Below are positions 35,207-48,554 of a DNA stretch of 64,000 nucleotides, in pieces (position 1 is the first letter of the stretch; the number at the start of each line of letters is the position of its first letter). The position numbers and the translations under genes are program-made. The notes beneath the pieces were generated by a model. The model was not told the DNA's origin, did not search any database, and worked only from the letters and a program-made list of their open reading frames with translations. Where the stretch lies: contig JALMGJ010000015.1 of the NCBI GenBank assembly GCA_023362775.1, positions 11,233,501-11,297,500 on the forward strand, written 5' to 3'. This stretch comes from Charina bottae (taxonomy: Eukaryota > Chordata > Lepidosauria > Squamata > Charinaidae).

Positions 35207-36685
35207 TTAATTTCTCTAAAATCTCATGGGATTTAGAGGCACTGTTGTACAATATCTACAGTATATTCTTATGTTTTGCAGAAAGTTGCTTGAATTTCAT
35301 GACCATTGAACTACTTTTTAGGGAAGGCATGTAAGATGCCTCCTGGAGACCCAGTAAGTTTATCATGGGCACTTGGTGTAGTTCGTACTGGCATTTCGGC
35401 AGGGCCATCTGAATGGCCATACTGTATTTCTCGGTTCCTCTTCCTTTGCAGCTGCCTAATAAAATGGCTATTGCCTGATACTGACTGAGAAAGGAGCCTA
35501 ACAAAGCCAGGATTTTTTAGCAGGATTAATACAATTATCCTGCTTCTACTCTCTTCTCTGTCTATGGCCTTTATAAGCATGTAACCTGCTATTCAATATA
35601 AAACATTTTCCAACACTATTGAAAATGAGACAGCAAAATGTGACTGCCAATGCTTCCTACTAGGAACTACATTTTGAAATTAATTGCAAATCTCAAAGGT
35701 GCCACTCACTGTCATGCTAACAACTTTGACATTTTTGTGATGCTACAAGTCTATAATTAATTTCTTTAAATGGATTCTGGAGGTGGAAGGATGATAGAAA
35801 TCTAAGGACTAATAAGAAAGAAGCTGGAGGAGGCAACAAAAACTGGTTGTTTTCCAAACACTCTTGGTAATAACAATAATATTTAAAAGATTGTACTTCT
35901 AAAAGCAGAGGGTTAATTAAGAAATGCATGCATCTGATACAATCCATATTGAGCACATTCCCTTAAATATACTAGTGGCTCTGATCCACAAATCTTTGTG
36001 TGTCCATCCTCTGCTGATGAGCTATATGCACATTTACCTACTGTTTTGTGTTACTAGAATTAATATAGCAAACGTGTTGTGGAAGATCCATGAAGCTATA
36101 GTTTATCCCTTCTCTCTTCAAATAGGTGATCTAAATACATATTGTAAAATAAGTACATGAATCTAATCCTTAAATACATGATGCCCAAACCATAAATGTA
36201 TTGATTTCCAAACAAGTTAACTAAAACTGGGGAGGCAAGAGACCCCATTCATTCTGACATAAGAGATAGTTTGTCTTTTCTGCCCAGTTCCAACTTACTT
36301 TATTGTAAGTTTACTTCATTCCCTGGGCTCCTGAGGGACATTTCATTTCCATTAGAAAGCTATTGACATGACCATTGTTAAATGCACAATCAAATACTGT
36401 ATGTCTTCATATTTTGGGATTTTTAAGAGTGGAAATGGAGAATTCCTTGAAATCAAATATGATTGTGCATTTTGTTCTTTTCTTTTAATTTGTTTAAAAT
36501 ATTCATATAATGCTTCTTATGCTAAAGCTTCTCAAAGAAGACCACAATAAAAAAGCACCGAAAGAATCAACATGATCAAATAACCTAAAATGATAAAGCG
36601 TTGAAATAATTGAAATAGTATTCATTTTTTCCCAAAAAAATCATTATAAAATAGAGGTGGAACATTCCAGAATTCATACTAGAAA
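35207..36685. other. Non-coding stretch
   Basis: Nothing recognised. Confidence 0.5.
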
Positions 36686-36689
36686 GGAC

Positions 36690-37060
36690 TGGGTAAAGAC
36701 CACTCTAATTGCACAAATTTCCCAAATTTCAGTGGGAAAAGCATTGCAGAATGTGGATGTCACCACAGTCAAGGCAACCATGAACTGCTGCCAGATAGCA
36801 TTCAGCAGCATTTGGTATATGTAGCAGGACCTCTCCAATGATCTCAGTGACCAATGAGCTCTACAACAGGTAACACCTTTGCTGTTCCGGCAAGTATTCT
36901 GGCCTGAAGTTATTTAGAGCCATAACTGAAACACTGAACTTGGTTCAGTAACTAATTGGAAGTAAATACAGTTGCTTCAAAAAAGATCTAACATGTGCAT
37001 GGCCAGGTGCCCCACTCTGTAACCTGACCATTGCATTATGATATGTTAAGTGCAACAGCT
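36690..37060 (-). mobile_element. Old L2/CR1-like LINE fragment
   Basis: Aligns by eye with the antisense of the C-terminal ORF2 of the L2 at 8418-10094. Compare the 'cATTTAGgGC..TAA...GGTAA...CCAATG.AG' blocks here at about 36905-36990 with 8700-8820. Heavily diverged, no open frame. Confidence 0.55.
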
Positions 37061-37104
37061 AGGTCTTAGAAGGATAAAGTCTGGTAGATGTTTCCAGAAC
37101 AATT

Positions 37105-37408
37105 GACAGATGTAGCCTCCCTGACCTTTGTAAAAGAGACAATCGGTAGAGTGAAGAGGATGACTTTGATGGAGAGAGGAAAGATCCAGTACCAAGGCAG
37201 TGAAGAGATAAGCAGAAGCAGAAGCCCAGATGAGGGGGGAGGGTACAAAAATGTCTCAGACACTCCCCCAAATTCACATAAGGATAAAAGAGGGAGGAGG
37301 AGACACACATTGGTACTTGCAAGATTCTGTTACTAGAGCCAATCTTAATAAAAGTAATTTTAGGCACACATGGCATCTGTTTCTTGGTCTGGCCTAATTT
37401 GTAAGGCT
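37105..37408 (+). mobile_element. Solo-LTR-like repeat, copy 5
   Basis: Possible termini TGACAG...CTGACA with CAAT on both sides. It carries ATAAAAGAGGGAGG near 37285, CTTGCAAGATTCTGTTACTAG near 37317, AATAAAAG near 37347 and TTGGTCTGGCC near 37383: the same order as copies 1 and 6. Confidence 0.55.
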
Positions 37409-38150
37409 GACACAATCTGACTCATTGTTAGAATTTTGCAGTCTTTTATTGGAAAAATATCAGAAAACAAACCAGAATCTTGCCACCATAAATTATAAAT
37501 TAAATAAATAAATCCTTTGTTGTAAACAAAGACTTGTTCTTTGGGTGAACTGTTTCTAGCCCAGGTTGCTACAGTGAAGTCTGCATTTAACAATGAAATT
37601 GTATCCCATATCAATTTAGTTGTGTTGGCCTCAATGCAATTTATTTCACAACAAGCCATTCCTGGAATCTTGGCAGAAAGCAGTGTGTTGACACATGCAA
37701 GATTACACAACCTGTGCTCTCAGTTAGTCTTAAGCTACACCTCTCTCAATATGTAACCCACTCTAAATTTTCCATTTGTCCTTTGACATTCCCCAGTTCC
37801 TTTTCTCTGTAACTTAGAGAAAAATCTAAATTCCCTTCAAAGTTTTATTTATGAGATTTAGTATGAACTTTAATAACAATATTGGTACATCAATTATTTT
37901 ACAATTATATTTCAAAGCTGTTGGTGTTTGATGTAACGGATGGCTATCATTGGAGTTTCTCTCCCCCCCATTTTTTTCTCCTGTATACAAGTCTAATAAA
38001 TGTTTCCATGGAGATGACCACATTAGTCACATCCGGCAAAGAGTTTCTGTGGTGGTCTAAAACCTAAAGGATCACAATTTTCTTAATTAGGCACAATATG
38101 GACCTAAGAAAGGAATGCTGTATGTCTATTGATAATAAAGTGTTATTTAT
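37409..38150. other. Non-coding stretch
   Basis: Nothing recognised. Confidence 0.5.
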
Positions 38151-38154
38151 AAGT

Positions 38155-38500
38155 AGAACTTGACTCCTGGTGACTACATGGACACACCAATATTATTTTT
38201 TTAACAAGAATATGAAAGTGGTTTTGCCATTGCCTGCTTCTTGAATGTTCTTTGACCACCCAGTGTAGCCCATATCCCAAACATTTCCATCAAAGCATTA
38301 ACTAGATGCTACTTTCAAGACCAGCCAAGGTCAGATAGGTCTTGCTACCCACTGGAGGCTTCAGGTTTCCTTTGAGTGAGACTGAACTACTGGTGACTTC
38401 ATGAGCATATTCATGTGGCTTTCTTGGCAATAATATCAAAGTGATTTACCGTTACCACTTTGTGGGATGTTTTTCAACTATCCAGTCTAGGAAAGGTAGA
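38155..38500 (-). mobile_element. Diverged SINE body, two modules
   Basis: The block CTGGTGACT.CATG..CA...TTCTTGGCAA.AATAT...AGTGGTTTGCCATTGCC occurs twice (from about 38160 and 38395). It resembles the 3' body of the SINE at 48939-49174 in the same orientation. The tRNA head is not visible. Confidence 0.5.
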
Positions 38501-39045
38501 ACAGTGATCAGGAGATGGTAAAGAAAGGGGGATGACCACAAACAAAAAAATGGTTGCATTCTTGCATGGAGGAACATGTAGATTCTATTTGCCAAACATA
38601 TTTAAGATTAACGTAATCCAATTTTCTTCATTCACATGACTCATTAAACCATAGACTAACTACACAGGCTGAGTTTGCACAATAAGCTAAAATATATTTG
38701 CTAGTTTGTGGCTCAGTCTTATCATACCCACAACCATAGTATGAGAAGAAACTTGGGTATCTGTTCAATCCTTGAGATACAGTATATGTTGAATCAATAG
38801 TCAGTGAATTCAGGAATGATTATCTTTTGGTAATGCAATAGTAGTTTCATTGTTTTATTTTTTCCCTATACATTTTCTGTTAATAAGCCCAGGATATATG
38901 ATTTTCATTGTAAGCTTCCCCAGGACTTTTTCTGTCCTTTTCCTTCTTCATGTTTTTGACTTTCACTGTACCTTTGGCTCAGTTGTGTTCGCTCCTCTTC
39001 ACATACCTCTTCTCCCCTCCCTCCACTGCTTAATATTCCTTGTGG
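38501..39045. other. Non-coding stretch
   Basis: Nothing recognised. Confidence 0.5.
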
Positions 39046-39058
39046 TATGTATAACAGA

Positions 39059-39379
39059 AGGGGGTGTGATGGCTCAGTGGTTAAGACGCCAGGCTTGTCG
39101 ATCAGAACGTCGGCAGTTCGAGACCCGAGCGCCGTGTGATAGACTGAGCTCCCGCACTCACACCAGCTCTTGCCAACCTAGCAATTTGAAAGCATGCAAA
39201 TGCAAGTAGATAAATAGGTACCACTTCAGTGGGATGGTAACAGTGCTCCACGCGCATCATGCCGGCCACATGACTGCGGAAGCGTCTTCGGACAGCGCTG
39301 GCTCTTCGACTAAAAAACAGAGATGAGCACCGCCCCCTAGAGTTGGACAGGACTGTGCAGGGGAAAACCTTTACCTTTT
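39059..39379 (+). mobile_element. Sauria-type SINE with 13-bp target duplication
   Basis: Full copy. tRNA-like head (GATGGCTCAGTGGTTAAGAC as A box, GGCAGTTCGAGACCC as B box), Sauria body (GCCGGCCACATGACTGCGGA, CGGACAGCGCTGGCTCTTCG), BovB-like 3' part (CGCCCCCTAGAGTTGGACAG) and the diagnostic CCTTTACCTTT end. The 13-bp TATGTATAACAGA lies at 39046-39058 and 39380-39392. Transcription would be by RNA polymerase III from the internal boxes. Confidence 0.95.
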
Positions 39380-39392
39380 TATGTATAACAGA

Positions 39393-39586
39393 GGGTATTA
39401 TTGTTCTACGTGATGCCACTTTATTTAACAAGTAAAATGTGCAGCCTATTACGGTCTACTGTTTGGCCTACAGTTTTCAAAGGTTATTTTCATGAAAAAA
39501 CCTGGAGAAGCATAGTTACCCAAGTGTCATATGCATCCTCTGCCCCCTCTTGCTTAGCTTAACTATTTACAGTTTGCCTTCCTCGA

Positions 39587-39638
<52 letters not shown>

Positions 39639-40189
39639 GCTGAAAGGGGGGGGGAAGCTTTTTTTCTGGAGAGGCTGACATGCTTCAAGGTCTTATTTAA
39701 TGCAAAAAAAAGGACTTTGATTGATATCTGTCAAACTGGAATGAAACCTTGAATGAGTGTTTGTTCCATGACTGGGCTTGGAGCCCAACAAAAAATGGTT
39801 CCATTATGAAGAAATACATTTGAGCCAAAGGATAGCATTAAGATAATTATGCTATTAAGAATTAGGAATTACTCTTTTTATCCTCAGGATGACACTGATG
39901 GCATTTGTTATTTCTACACAGTCTCTGTCAATGTGACTTGCTCGTATAAATTCTATCCTTATGATTTATGATTACAAATGTGGTTCCCCCTCCCCCCACT
40001 CTCATTTATTATATGGTGTCACATTTTATCACAACTGCATTTAATCATATCCTGTCTGCATGCTAATAGTTACAAATATGATACCTGTGTAGGACCAGAA
40101 AACCAATGTCCGTGACTGTCTGAAAATGCAATGCTTGAATGTGTTGGGGGAAAAAGTGAGAAAGGGAGGGAGGGAGGGAGGGAGGGAGG

Positions 40190-40224
<35 letters not shown>

Positions 40225-40254
40225 AATAGTCAGATTGGCAAAGAAAATTCAGAA
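39393..40254. other. Non-coding stretch with two microsatellites
   Basis: (GAAA)n at 39584-39638 and (GGGA)n(GA)n at 40163-40222; otherwise nothing. Confidence 0.8.
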
Positions 40255-40267
40255 CATAATTATAAAC

Positions 40268-40523
40268 GTATTGTCGAAGGCTTTCACGGCCGGAGTTCAA
40301 TGGCTGTTGTGGGTCTTCCGGGCTGTGTGGCCGTGTTCTGGAAGTTGTGGTTCCTAACGTTTCGCCAGCATCTGTGGCCAGCATCTTCAGAGGGCAGGAG
40401 CACAGATAGAAACCTTCTATCTGTGCTCCTGCCCTCTGAAGATGCTGGCCACAGATGCTGGCGAAACGTTAGGAACCACAACTTCCAGAACACGGCCACA
40501 CAGCCCGGAAGACCCACAACAGC
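40268..40523. mobile_element. Penelope-like foldback element (256 bp)
   Basis: Flanked by a perfect 13-bp duplication CATAATTATAAAC (40255-40267, 40524-40536). After a 34-bp unpaired start (GTATTGTCGAAGGCTTTCAC) the rest is a near-perfect inverted repeat, arms about 40302-40411 and 40413-40523. In the right arm CTGAAGA (40436-40442) is followed by GCTGG (40444-40448), CTGGC (40458-40462) and GAAAC (40463-40467), resembling a hammerhead ribozyme core as described in Penelope-like LTRs. Family assignment is from memory of such reptile repeats. Confidence 0.7.
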
Positions 40524-40536
40524 CATAATTATAAAC

Positions 40537-41462
40537 CTTTAAAACTATATCAGGTTGGCAACATTTCATAAACCTTTGCTGAAAGTCTGGTTCTACTGAA
40601 TTCCCACATTCTTCAAGGTTCCATGTACTGTAGATGTCTACATTTGGTAATCATTCAGGAAAAAAAGCAAAAGCAATAAGAATAAAAGAAAATATCCTGC
40701 CTGACTTTCCTTCTCTGTGTGTCTCTCTGAATCAACTGGCCACAATTTGTATGAAATAGGAAAGTACTGAGTACTGATTAATCTCTTAGTGATAACCAAG
40801 AGTCAACATTCTGTCTTCTTAATTGTCCTTCTGTCCTTGATGAAAGTTGATCTTGGTTTTGCTCAACTTCCTTACTTCTTAATGGCTTATCTCAGGACTT
40901 GGGTTAATTTGATCCTGGTTTTGGGGCCATCAGGCAAGCCATTTTATGCAGGCAACACACAAAATGAGAGCACTCTGAATGAAGGAGAGTGGAAGTTCAG
41001 TAAATAAGACCTGCAAAGAAAATGCTGCAGTTCAGAATTTCATTCATGCACCCACCCAAACTACCACCACCACCACCACCACCACCATCACCTCCTCTTT
41101 TCCAAGTCAGTCAAAGTTTGTACATAGAATTTGCTTAGCTCTAATTGTACTGCTTTTTGACCACATCCCTTTATGCTTTTTGAATCCCCCTTTATTTTGT
41201 CCTCTAAAGACTTGTTGCAGCCTTGAGCAAACATTTGTTTAATAATATTTCTTTAATGTAAATGATGCTTTTTGATCATGTAGCTATCCATTTTCTATAA
41301 TTTCACCATTCTCAAAGCACATAATCCCTAAACAGTATAATACAAAACTGCATCATTATTCCATGTTATTTAGGTTATTTCTAGGGCAGGATGAATCCTG
41401 GATCACCAAGGTGGAGCTGAATCTTGGAGGAGTTTTTAAAAGTTTGTCCTCCTCCTCCTCGT
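40537..41462. other. Non-coding stretch
   Basis: A (CCA)n run at 41061-41089; nothing else recognised. Confidence 0.55.
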
Positions 41463-41865
41463 TTATTGTTATTCGTTCAGTCGCTTCCGACTCTTCATGA
41501 CTTCATGGACCAGCCCACACCAGAGCTTCCTGTCAGCTGTCACCACCCCCAGCTCCCCCAAGGTCAAGTCTGTCACGTCCAGAATATCATCCATGCATCT
41601 TGCCCTTGGTTGGCCCCTCTTCCTTTGGCCTTCCACTTTCCCCAGCATCAGCATCTTCTCCAGGGTATCCTGTCTTCTCATTATGTGGCCAAAGTACTTC
41701 AGATTTGCCTTTAATATCATTCCCTCAAGTGAGCAGTCTGGCTTTATTTCCTGGAGTATGGACTGGTTTGATCATCCTGCAGTCCAAGGCACTCTCAGAA
41801 TTGTCCTCCAACACCACAGTTCAAAAGCATCCATCTTCCTTCGCTCAGCCTTCCTTATGGTCCAG
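41463..41865 (-). mobile_element. BovB 3' end fragment (about 400 bp)
   Basis: Antisense copy of the final part of ORF2 and the short tail, same type as 103 and 27327, truncated next to the RKAERRKIDAF block. Overlapping frames at 41469-41720 retain MILKANLKYFGHIMR...KSRKRLN. No clear target duplication. Confidence 0.9.
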
Positions 41866-43235
41866 CTTTTTTATGTTTACTTTTTTTTATGTATACCTTG
41901 TTTATGGTATGCTGTATTTTGGGAGGGTACTTTGGACATACTGAAACCAAAGGCTATCTGAACCAAAGAGATTCCATATTTGAACAACATATGATCTTTT
42001 TTCAGGCTTTTCCAGCAAATAACCTTTTCTAGTAAACATGATGGATAATGAGTTTAATGAACTATGTGATATGAATATTCAGTCTAATGAAGTACACACA
42101 ATCCATCTGAATGCACAGGTGTATGGAAAGGCAACAGCATGCTAGGGTGGACTAAAGCAAGGACGTGCCAAAGGTCAGGAGAAGATCAAAGAATCTGATG
42201 GATAAAAGTACCAAGACTCATGACATGAACTTGTGCAAAAGAACAGCTAAACGCTCCCCAAATTGTCTTTTAAATAATATTCCATTATAAGATTGACGAA
42301 AAACAGCTGGTCAAAGTCCAACACTTTTAGATTTAAAAATGGGACACAAAGAGAAGTTCTATGCATATGTTGCACATGTGAGATATACACTGTAAGAGTT
42401 TTTGACCTCTGTGACTTGCTGGTTTGTTGCCTTTCACCTGGGTTTTTGTTTGCTATCTTTTCCATACTGGAAAATCTATCTTGGAATCAAGGAGGTACAA
42501 GACAACTTTTGGTAACTGGTTACTAACTGAGGTAACCTATCTGCTTAATTTAGCTGGGACAATCATATTGATGTGAACCTCTCATTAGTTGTGCTTGGAT
42601 TAAGAAATGTATTAAAGAACAACTGTCCTTTATTGATTCCATAAACCTATGTACAGTAGCTGGTATACCATCTACTATTGCCTTCTGTGGGGATCATGCC
42701 CAAAGATTCCAAGAGAGGAGGGGAAAAGTTATCTATGTTTTCTCCCTCCCACAATCCTGTAGTTTCGTGTGTTTCCAAACTCAAAGTGGCAGGGAACTCA
42801 GCTGACAGTTTTCAGCAGAGGAGCCTTCAAGGGATGCAAAAAATGACTGAGGGTTGTATGTGACTATGGAACCAGCAGTCAAACAGGTGAAACCAGTCAG
42901 TCTGATGAAAGCAATATTGTGTCATTGTAATGCAAGTCTCACACCTTTTGTGCATGCACTGTGATGTAGCCCTTATATCCCCAAAAGTTGGAGCTTGTAA
43001 AGTTTTATTATGATGATGCTTTTGTCATTTTGATGAAAGCAGCAGAAACTGTGGACACTCATAGCTTAGGAGCCTTGATTGCCCACACATATCCTGGCTG
43101 ATATATTCCAATTTTTAAATTTAACAATATTATTCTTAACCTTGACATTGTTGGAGGATGCTTATATAAAACCCTGAACAGGCTGGAGAGAAGAATTCTG
43201 GTGTTTGTGGAATTCTAGTTGGAAAGCCATCAAAG
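41866..43235. other. Non-coding stretch
   Basis: Nothing recognised. Confidence 0.5.
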
Positions 43236-43236
43236 T

Positions 43237-43374
43237 CCCTTTCCTTTCCTTTCCTTTCCTTTCCTTTCCTTTCCTTTCCTTTCCTTTCCTTTCCTTTCCT
43301 TTCCTTTCCTTTCCTTTCCTTTCCTTTCCTTTCCTTTCCCTTCCCTTCCCTTCCCTTCCCTTCCCTTCCCTTCT
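43237..43374. repeat. (TTCCT)n(TTCCC)n array
   Basis: About 20 units of TTCCT followed by about seven of TTCCC; a homopurine/homopyrimidine tract with strand asymmetry. The long Lys/Glu/Gly or Phe/Pro/Ser frames across it are artefacts. Confidence 0.95.
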
Positions 43375-46300
43375 CCAATATTTGGTGTCAAAAGCAAAGT
43401 CATTTGCCAAACATGATGGACAAATGCCTCAACTGACAAGACTACAGTCATTTTAACACTGTCAGCAGGGCTGTGTATCTAGAAATGAAGTACATGGAAA
43501 CTGACAATGTCATTGCAAATTATTTCCCCCCCAAAAGAGTCTTTTGGGGAAGTCTGTATCATGTAATATCCAGTGTATGTGGACTTGATGGTTGATTAGA
43601 CAAAATTGCTTAGCTGTCACTTTTTGCATTAAATTTTCAGAATATATCATGTAAATAAGTAGATCACAAATCCTACAGGCTTGTGCTAGATGGGTGATGA
43701 GTCTGGAGTATAATATTTGCCAAGGAGGTATCAGTCTTGTCTTGCTTACTGCCAAAGTAAGACAATTACAACCTTAAATATATATTCTTCATGTTACTTG
43801 CTCTCTGGTGATTGTAATGAAAAACAGAACATCTAAAAAGAGCTTTAAATTCCACTGTGATGTTAGGAAATTAGTTTCCAGTTAAAATCTCACTGGCTTT
43901 GTAATATTTATATTTAGACAATTTTCTTGATGACATGATCACATGGCAAATGTATAATACAACCCCTAGTGTATAGTCTTAGTACAGTATGTTTATTCTG
44001 GCAATAACCATAGGATTATATCATAACACCAACATCCTTGGGGTACACAGAAGGAGCCTCCCCAAAGATTGTTGAAACAATTCAGTCAGGTGTACCCTGG
44101 AAACGGTGAACTGCACCGGCTAATCCTTCTAACACCAGATCAAACCACAGCTCTGGACACGAAATAATAATCATCATCACCAACATCCTTTAGTTCTATT
44201 TGGAAGCAATTCATATTGAGTTCTATCATTTTCTACTTACTTACTTGGCAGTAAAGCCCATCAAATGCATAAATGAAATTACTTCTGAGTAAATTGCATA
44301 GAGTTTTATATTAACATTTAAAAAGGAATATAAGAACACTGATCTAGCTAGTGTGGATTGGGAAAAGAAGCAAGATTGTAGAGACTAAGGGCTATGAAAA
44401 ACTTTGATTGATACAAAAGGAAATGATGAACTCATTCCTTTGAATCAAATCTTGGGATCCAAATGCTGAACTGATCTGATGCATCATAGCCAATATTTGA
44501 CCTGAGGTTTCAATGAACTTTGCATATGTATTTGCAAACATTTTTTTAAAAAAATTGCTCAAATCTATTTGATTCAACAATTTGAGTCTACTCAATAGAT
44601 TCAAGAATTTGAATCTATTCAAATCTTGTATTTTGAATTCAGTTGTACATTCAAATCAAGATTCAAATTTTATTTAAGTCTTGTATGATTTGTATATTCC
44701 TAATAGAGATTGTGAAGTTTTAATGTATAAACTAAAGGCTAAAGTCTAGATTAATAAACCAGTAAACCATATGCTGAATTTTACTATAATTTTAGATGGC
44801 AATAGTATCATTGGTTTAAGAATATAAGATTTGCCTATCAGCACCCACATAAGACTTTTTCCTTGTGAATTGGACTATAACTGCAATACCTGTCAGGACT
44901 GGAAATTTGTTACTACCCCAGAAAAGTATTTGCACTAAAAGTCTTAGCTGCAGAATAGGGACTGCTCATCCCATCTGACCTAGTTCATTGACTTGTTTCT
45001 AATCTAGCTACATACAGCACTACTCTTGCTTATAGCTAAGACATCTGACTGATGCAATTACTGGGGGCCCATCATACATTGCTCAGAAGAAAGATAGATG
45101 TGCAGCATAAGGATCTGTGATTAGTGCATGCTAGGAAGCATCTTGATTGCATTTCATGTTCAACTCAGTATGAAACCTATTCTGGCTCAGTAGCTGGTTG
45201 TAATGGGTGCCACTTGTGGTTGTTTATATCAGTTGTATGCATTATACATAAAATACTAGAGTGTTCTAAACTACTATCTCTGTATATATAAGCAGAGAGA
45301 TAAATAGTTTCCTAAAGTTTGACTGTTTGTACATGGATGTAATGGATGAAAGCTAAAGTTTGTCTATAAGTTTGTATTTTCACTCTTGTAGCACATGAAT
45401 ATTTCATTCATTCATTCAATTTAAACAGCCACCCATCTTACATTTGTGATACTTCAGGAGTCCTGGTTGTTAGAGTGCATTCTCAGCAATCTACAGTACA
45501 GTGGTCTGGGTTGTAGAAGCCTTTGACCCAGGATACATGAAATAAATTGAATAGGGAAATGGTCATTTTGATCCAGAGTTGTCAGATAAGAAAAAGGCAG
45601 TCCTGGGAAGGAATCAATAGTAAAAGAGGAGTAGGATGCCAAGAATGTCTCCTTAGTGAAGGGCTGATCAATTTCTATGGGCTGTATGAGACTCTCAAAT
45701 TTTACAGCCTCTAAAGCATTCCAAGATCTCATTTTACAGCCTCTAAAGCATTCCAAGATCTCATAGGCAAAAGTAGGTGGCACAGTTTCCTACTAAGTTT
45801 TGGCAGGAAAACAAATAAGGTGCATTAAATTTTTGGTTTTACTCTTTAAGATTTATACTTAATAGTTTTCTCCACAAAAGGAAAAAGAAAACAATGTCAG
45901 TATTCACTTTCTTGAAGTCAAAATTACCCCTATAGTCATTGATTGCCAAATAGGAGGAAAAGTCTGGTCCCCAACCCATGAGAAGGTTCTCCATTCCACC
46001 CCTAAGGTAAGAGTCCACTGATCTAGCCTGCTTTGATAATGGATGTAACTGAATTCCCATAATAAGATTAAATAGATTAATTAGGGGGTGAACCTTACTG
46101 TAGTCAGATGTTGGAGGCAGGGTTGGCAATCTCTTCTGGATTCATATCCTAGACATTTGCATTCTCAAATTTATGATTGAGTTGAATGCCAGTCATAGCT
46201 TTGAAGCAATGTCCTGTCTTAGTTAAGTACAAAGTCCTTTAAGAAGACCTCAAGTGCAACACCAAAAGGATTTAGGAATATTAATTATAGCATTGGTATG

Positions 46301-48550
46301 AAGGTAGGATATAAAGTCATACATTTTTAAAAAGCTGTTCTTCAATTATTACTGGAGATTCAAAGCACTTGGTTTCAAGGACAAAGCAATGACTCTTCTA
46401 GCTGTGAGTGCTTGTAAATGGATGGTGACATACTGTATACTGTATTTCTCAACACTTTTGACTAGTCAATTACAAGTGATTCAAATTTCAAGAAACAACT
46501 CAGCCTTAAGTCTTACCTAGAAATAGACAAATCTCAAAGGCTTTCAGAAGCAATGCAGTTTCACTTACCCTCTGTAAAGATCTGGTCTCTCTATTACCTG
46601 GACAAATGCTAGATTGAACCGTCTTAAGGCAATCCTATGCCTAGCTATTCAACATAGAGTCCCATAACGTTCATTGTGCTTATTTTCTTTTTATTACAGA
46701 TAGTGTGACTAGCTTTAATGTTGTATTGTAAATCAAATTATTCAGTTACATATTATTTTTCAGTTTGTGTTGTGCAGAAACATTTATTGCAGCGACAAAT
46801 CTCACAGCTGATGTCCATTGATTTTATATATCAGGAGTTTTGTCTTTGATCCCTCATCAGTATGGGTCTTCTTTATCATAATGCCTCACCTTTGCTGTGT
46901 CCTATTGCCCAAGTTACATAAATAGACCATCACAACAGAAAGATGCTCTTAAAATGGCTCTTTGGTACCCTAGATATTATCTGTGGGACAAAGATGTGGG
47001 AGGGTTGGAGAAGAGGAGGGGGAGAAATTCGACACTGCTTTACTGTTCAACCAGTAACGTGCCAGAGCAAATCAGTCATCTAAGATTTAGTTGTCTCTCA
47101 CTGTGGCTTCCCAACAACTGTAAGAAATAGCATACAAATAGTCATGAGTAATCTTATCCTCCATGAAACAGTTTAATACAATGCTGAGCTGAAATCTCTT
47201 CTTACATTCCATTAAAGTTTTCTTCCCATGAAAATGAGGTTTCTCTTTGGGTGCTTGAGAATTTGTTTTGAATTTCTCTTGAGGATTTTTTTTTTGAGTC
47301 TGCTTTATGGCTGGAATTGATGGTGAGTGCAACTTCTGGTGATCTTTTCTGTTACACATCTATCGCTCCAAAGCCCATTCTTCCTAAGATGGAAGAAGTC
47401 CCTGACTCATGAGAGAGGCTTCTTTGATGTCTTCCCTGTGGATCAGAGTAAAATATGGGAAGGCAAGGAAGCTGCAGACTATTGGCAGGTCATCCTTCCA
47501 TTCAAATGGACCACTTTGTAATTTGGTGCCACACCATCATTCCATTCATGGAAACATCATTGAAGATTTCATCTCCTTTTGAAGGAGATTTTAAAAGCAA
47601 ATTCTCTTTCATCAAATTGAATGAGAACTGTATTAAAAATGAAGGATATTTTTTTCCTGTATGGCAGTAGTCTAATTAATTGTGTTTTAGCAGATAAACC
47701 ACTGGTAGTCATGGCATTGCGTATTCATTGTGTGAAATTGTGTTTCTCTTGTATGATCTTTAGGCTTCCATGATTTCTGAGTCATGCTTGATGATGTTAC
47801 ACAGCCAAGTACACTGTTATTGTACAAGTTGATTTTCAGTGTTAATAGCAAGCATATGAGCAAATAGGTTTATTTTTCCCATATGGATTTTTTTCCAGTA
47901 ACATCTTCTTCAAGACAATAAATAGAAAGAAACCAAAAAGGGAAAAAAATGATGCTTCTGCCCCCCCACCCTCATGCTTTTCCTACCCCATCTTTAAAGG
48001 TAGCATGAAACTTTGTATCCTGGATTATTTGAATGGATAATAACTAAGCCTTTCATTATCCTTTAATGCCAGTGGGGAAGATTAAAGAGAAAAGGACAAG
48101 GAAATGATTTATCTCTCTGCTACCCTGGACAGAACAGAAATGCAATAAAATAGTGAATAAATGGCAAACGTGGCACTCAATTCACTAAATATTACAGTAA
48201 TCCTCATCATCTCTGACAGACATCCTCTACTTGTCTTTTCTTCCTCCACTGGCACAATGTGCCTGTCTGACAAAGGGCTGTTTTCTCTGTGCATTTATGG
48301 ATAACCAAAAGCACATCTGCTAGCTGAGCATGCATCCTAGGAACATGTTCATACTGACAAAAATCTGGCAAAATAAAAAAAAATTCAGAGGTGTCAGAAA
48401 CCGAGCAACCAAAATCATCATCAGATTGGGGCAACTTTTGTCACAAGTTATGAAACTCAAAATTTATATCTGAGATCTTCAAACACTGATCTTATGTTAG
48501 CATAACTAGAATAGAAATAAAACTAAAGTTAAGGCAGAAACACAGCAAAG
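43375..48550. other. Non-coding stretch
   Basis: 5.2 kb with no supported gene. About 44035-44185 ends in AATAATAATCATCATCACC and could be an old retroelement 3' end. A 25-bp direct repeat TTTACAGCCTCTAAAGCATT... occurs at about 45700 and 45734. No other structure seen. Confidence 0.5.
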
Positions 48551-48554
48551 TCTC

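Noticed and set aside
40126..40542. 138-codon frame across microsatellite and foldback
   Set aside because: It joins a (GGGA)n(GA)n run with the foldback arms; the mirrored frame on the other strand shows it is not a gene.
43136..43456. Lys/Glu/Gly or Phe/Pro/Ser repeat proteins
   Set aside because: Product of the (TTCCT)n array.
44035..44190. Possible retroelement 3' end with an AAT/CAT tail
   Set aside because: No second copy in the window and no family signature; not strong enough for a feature.
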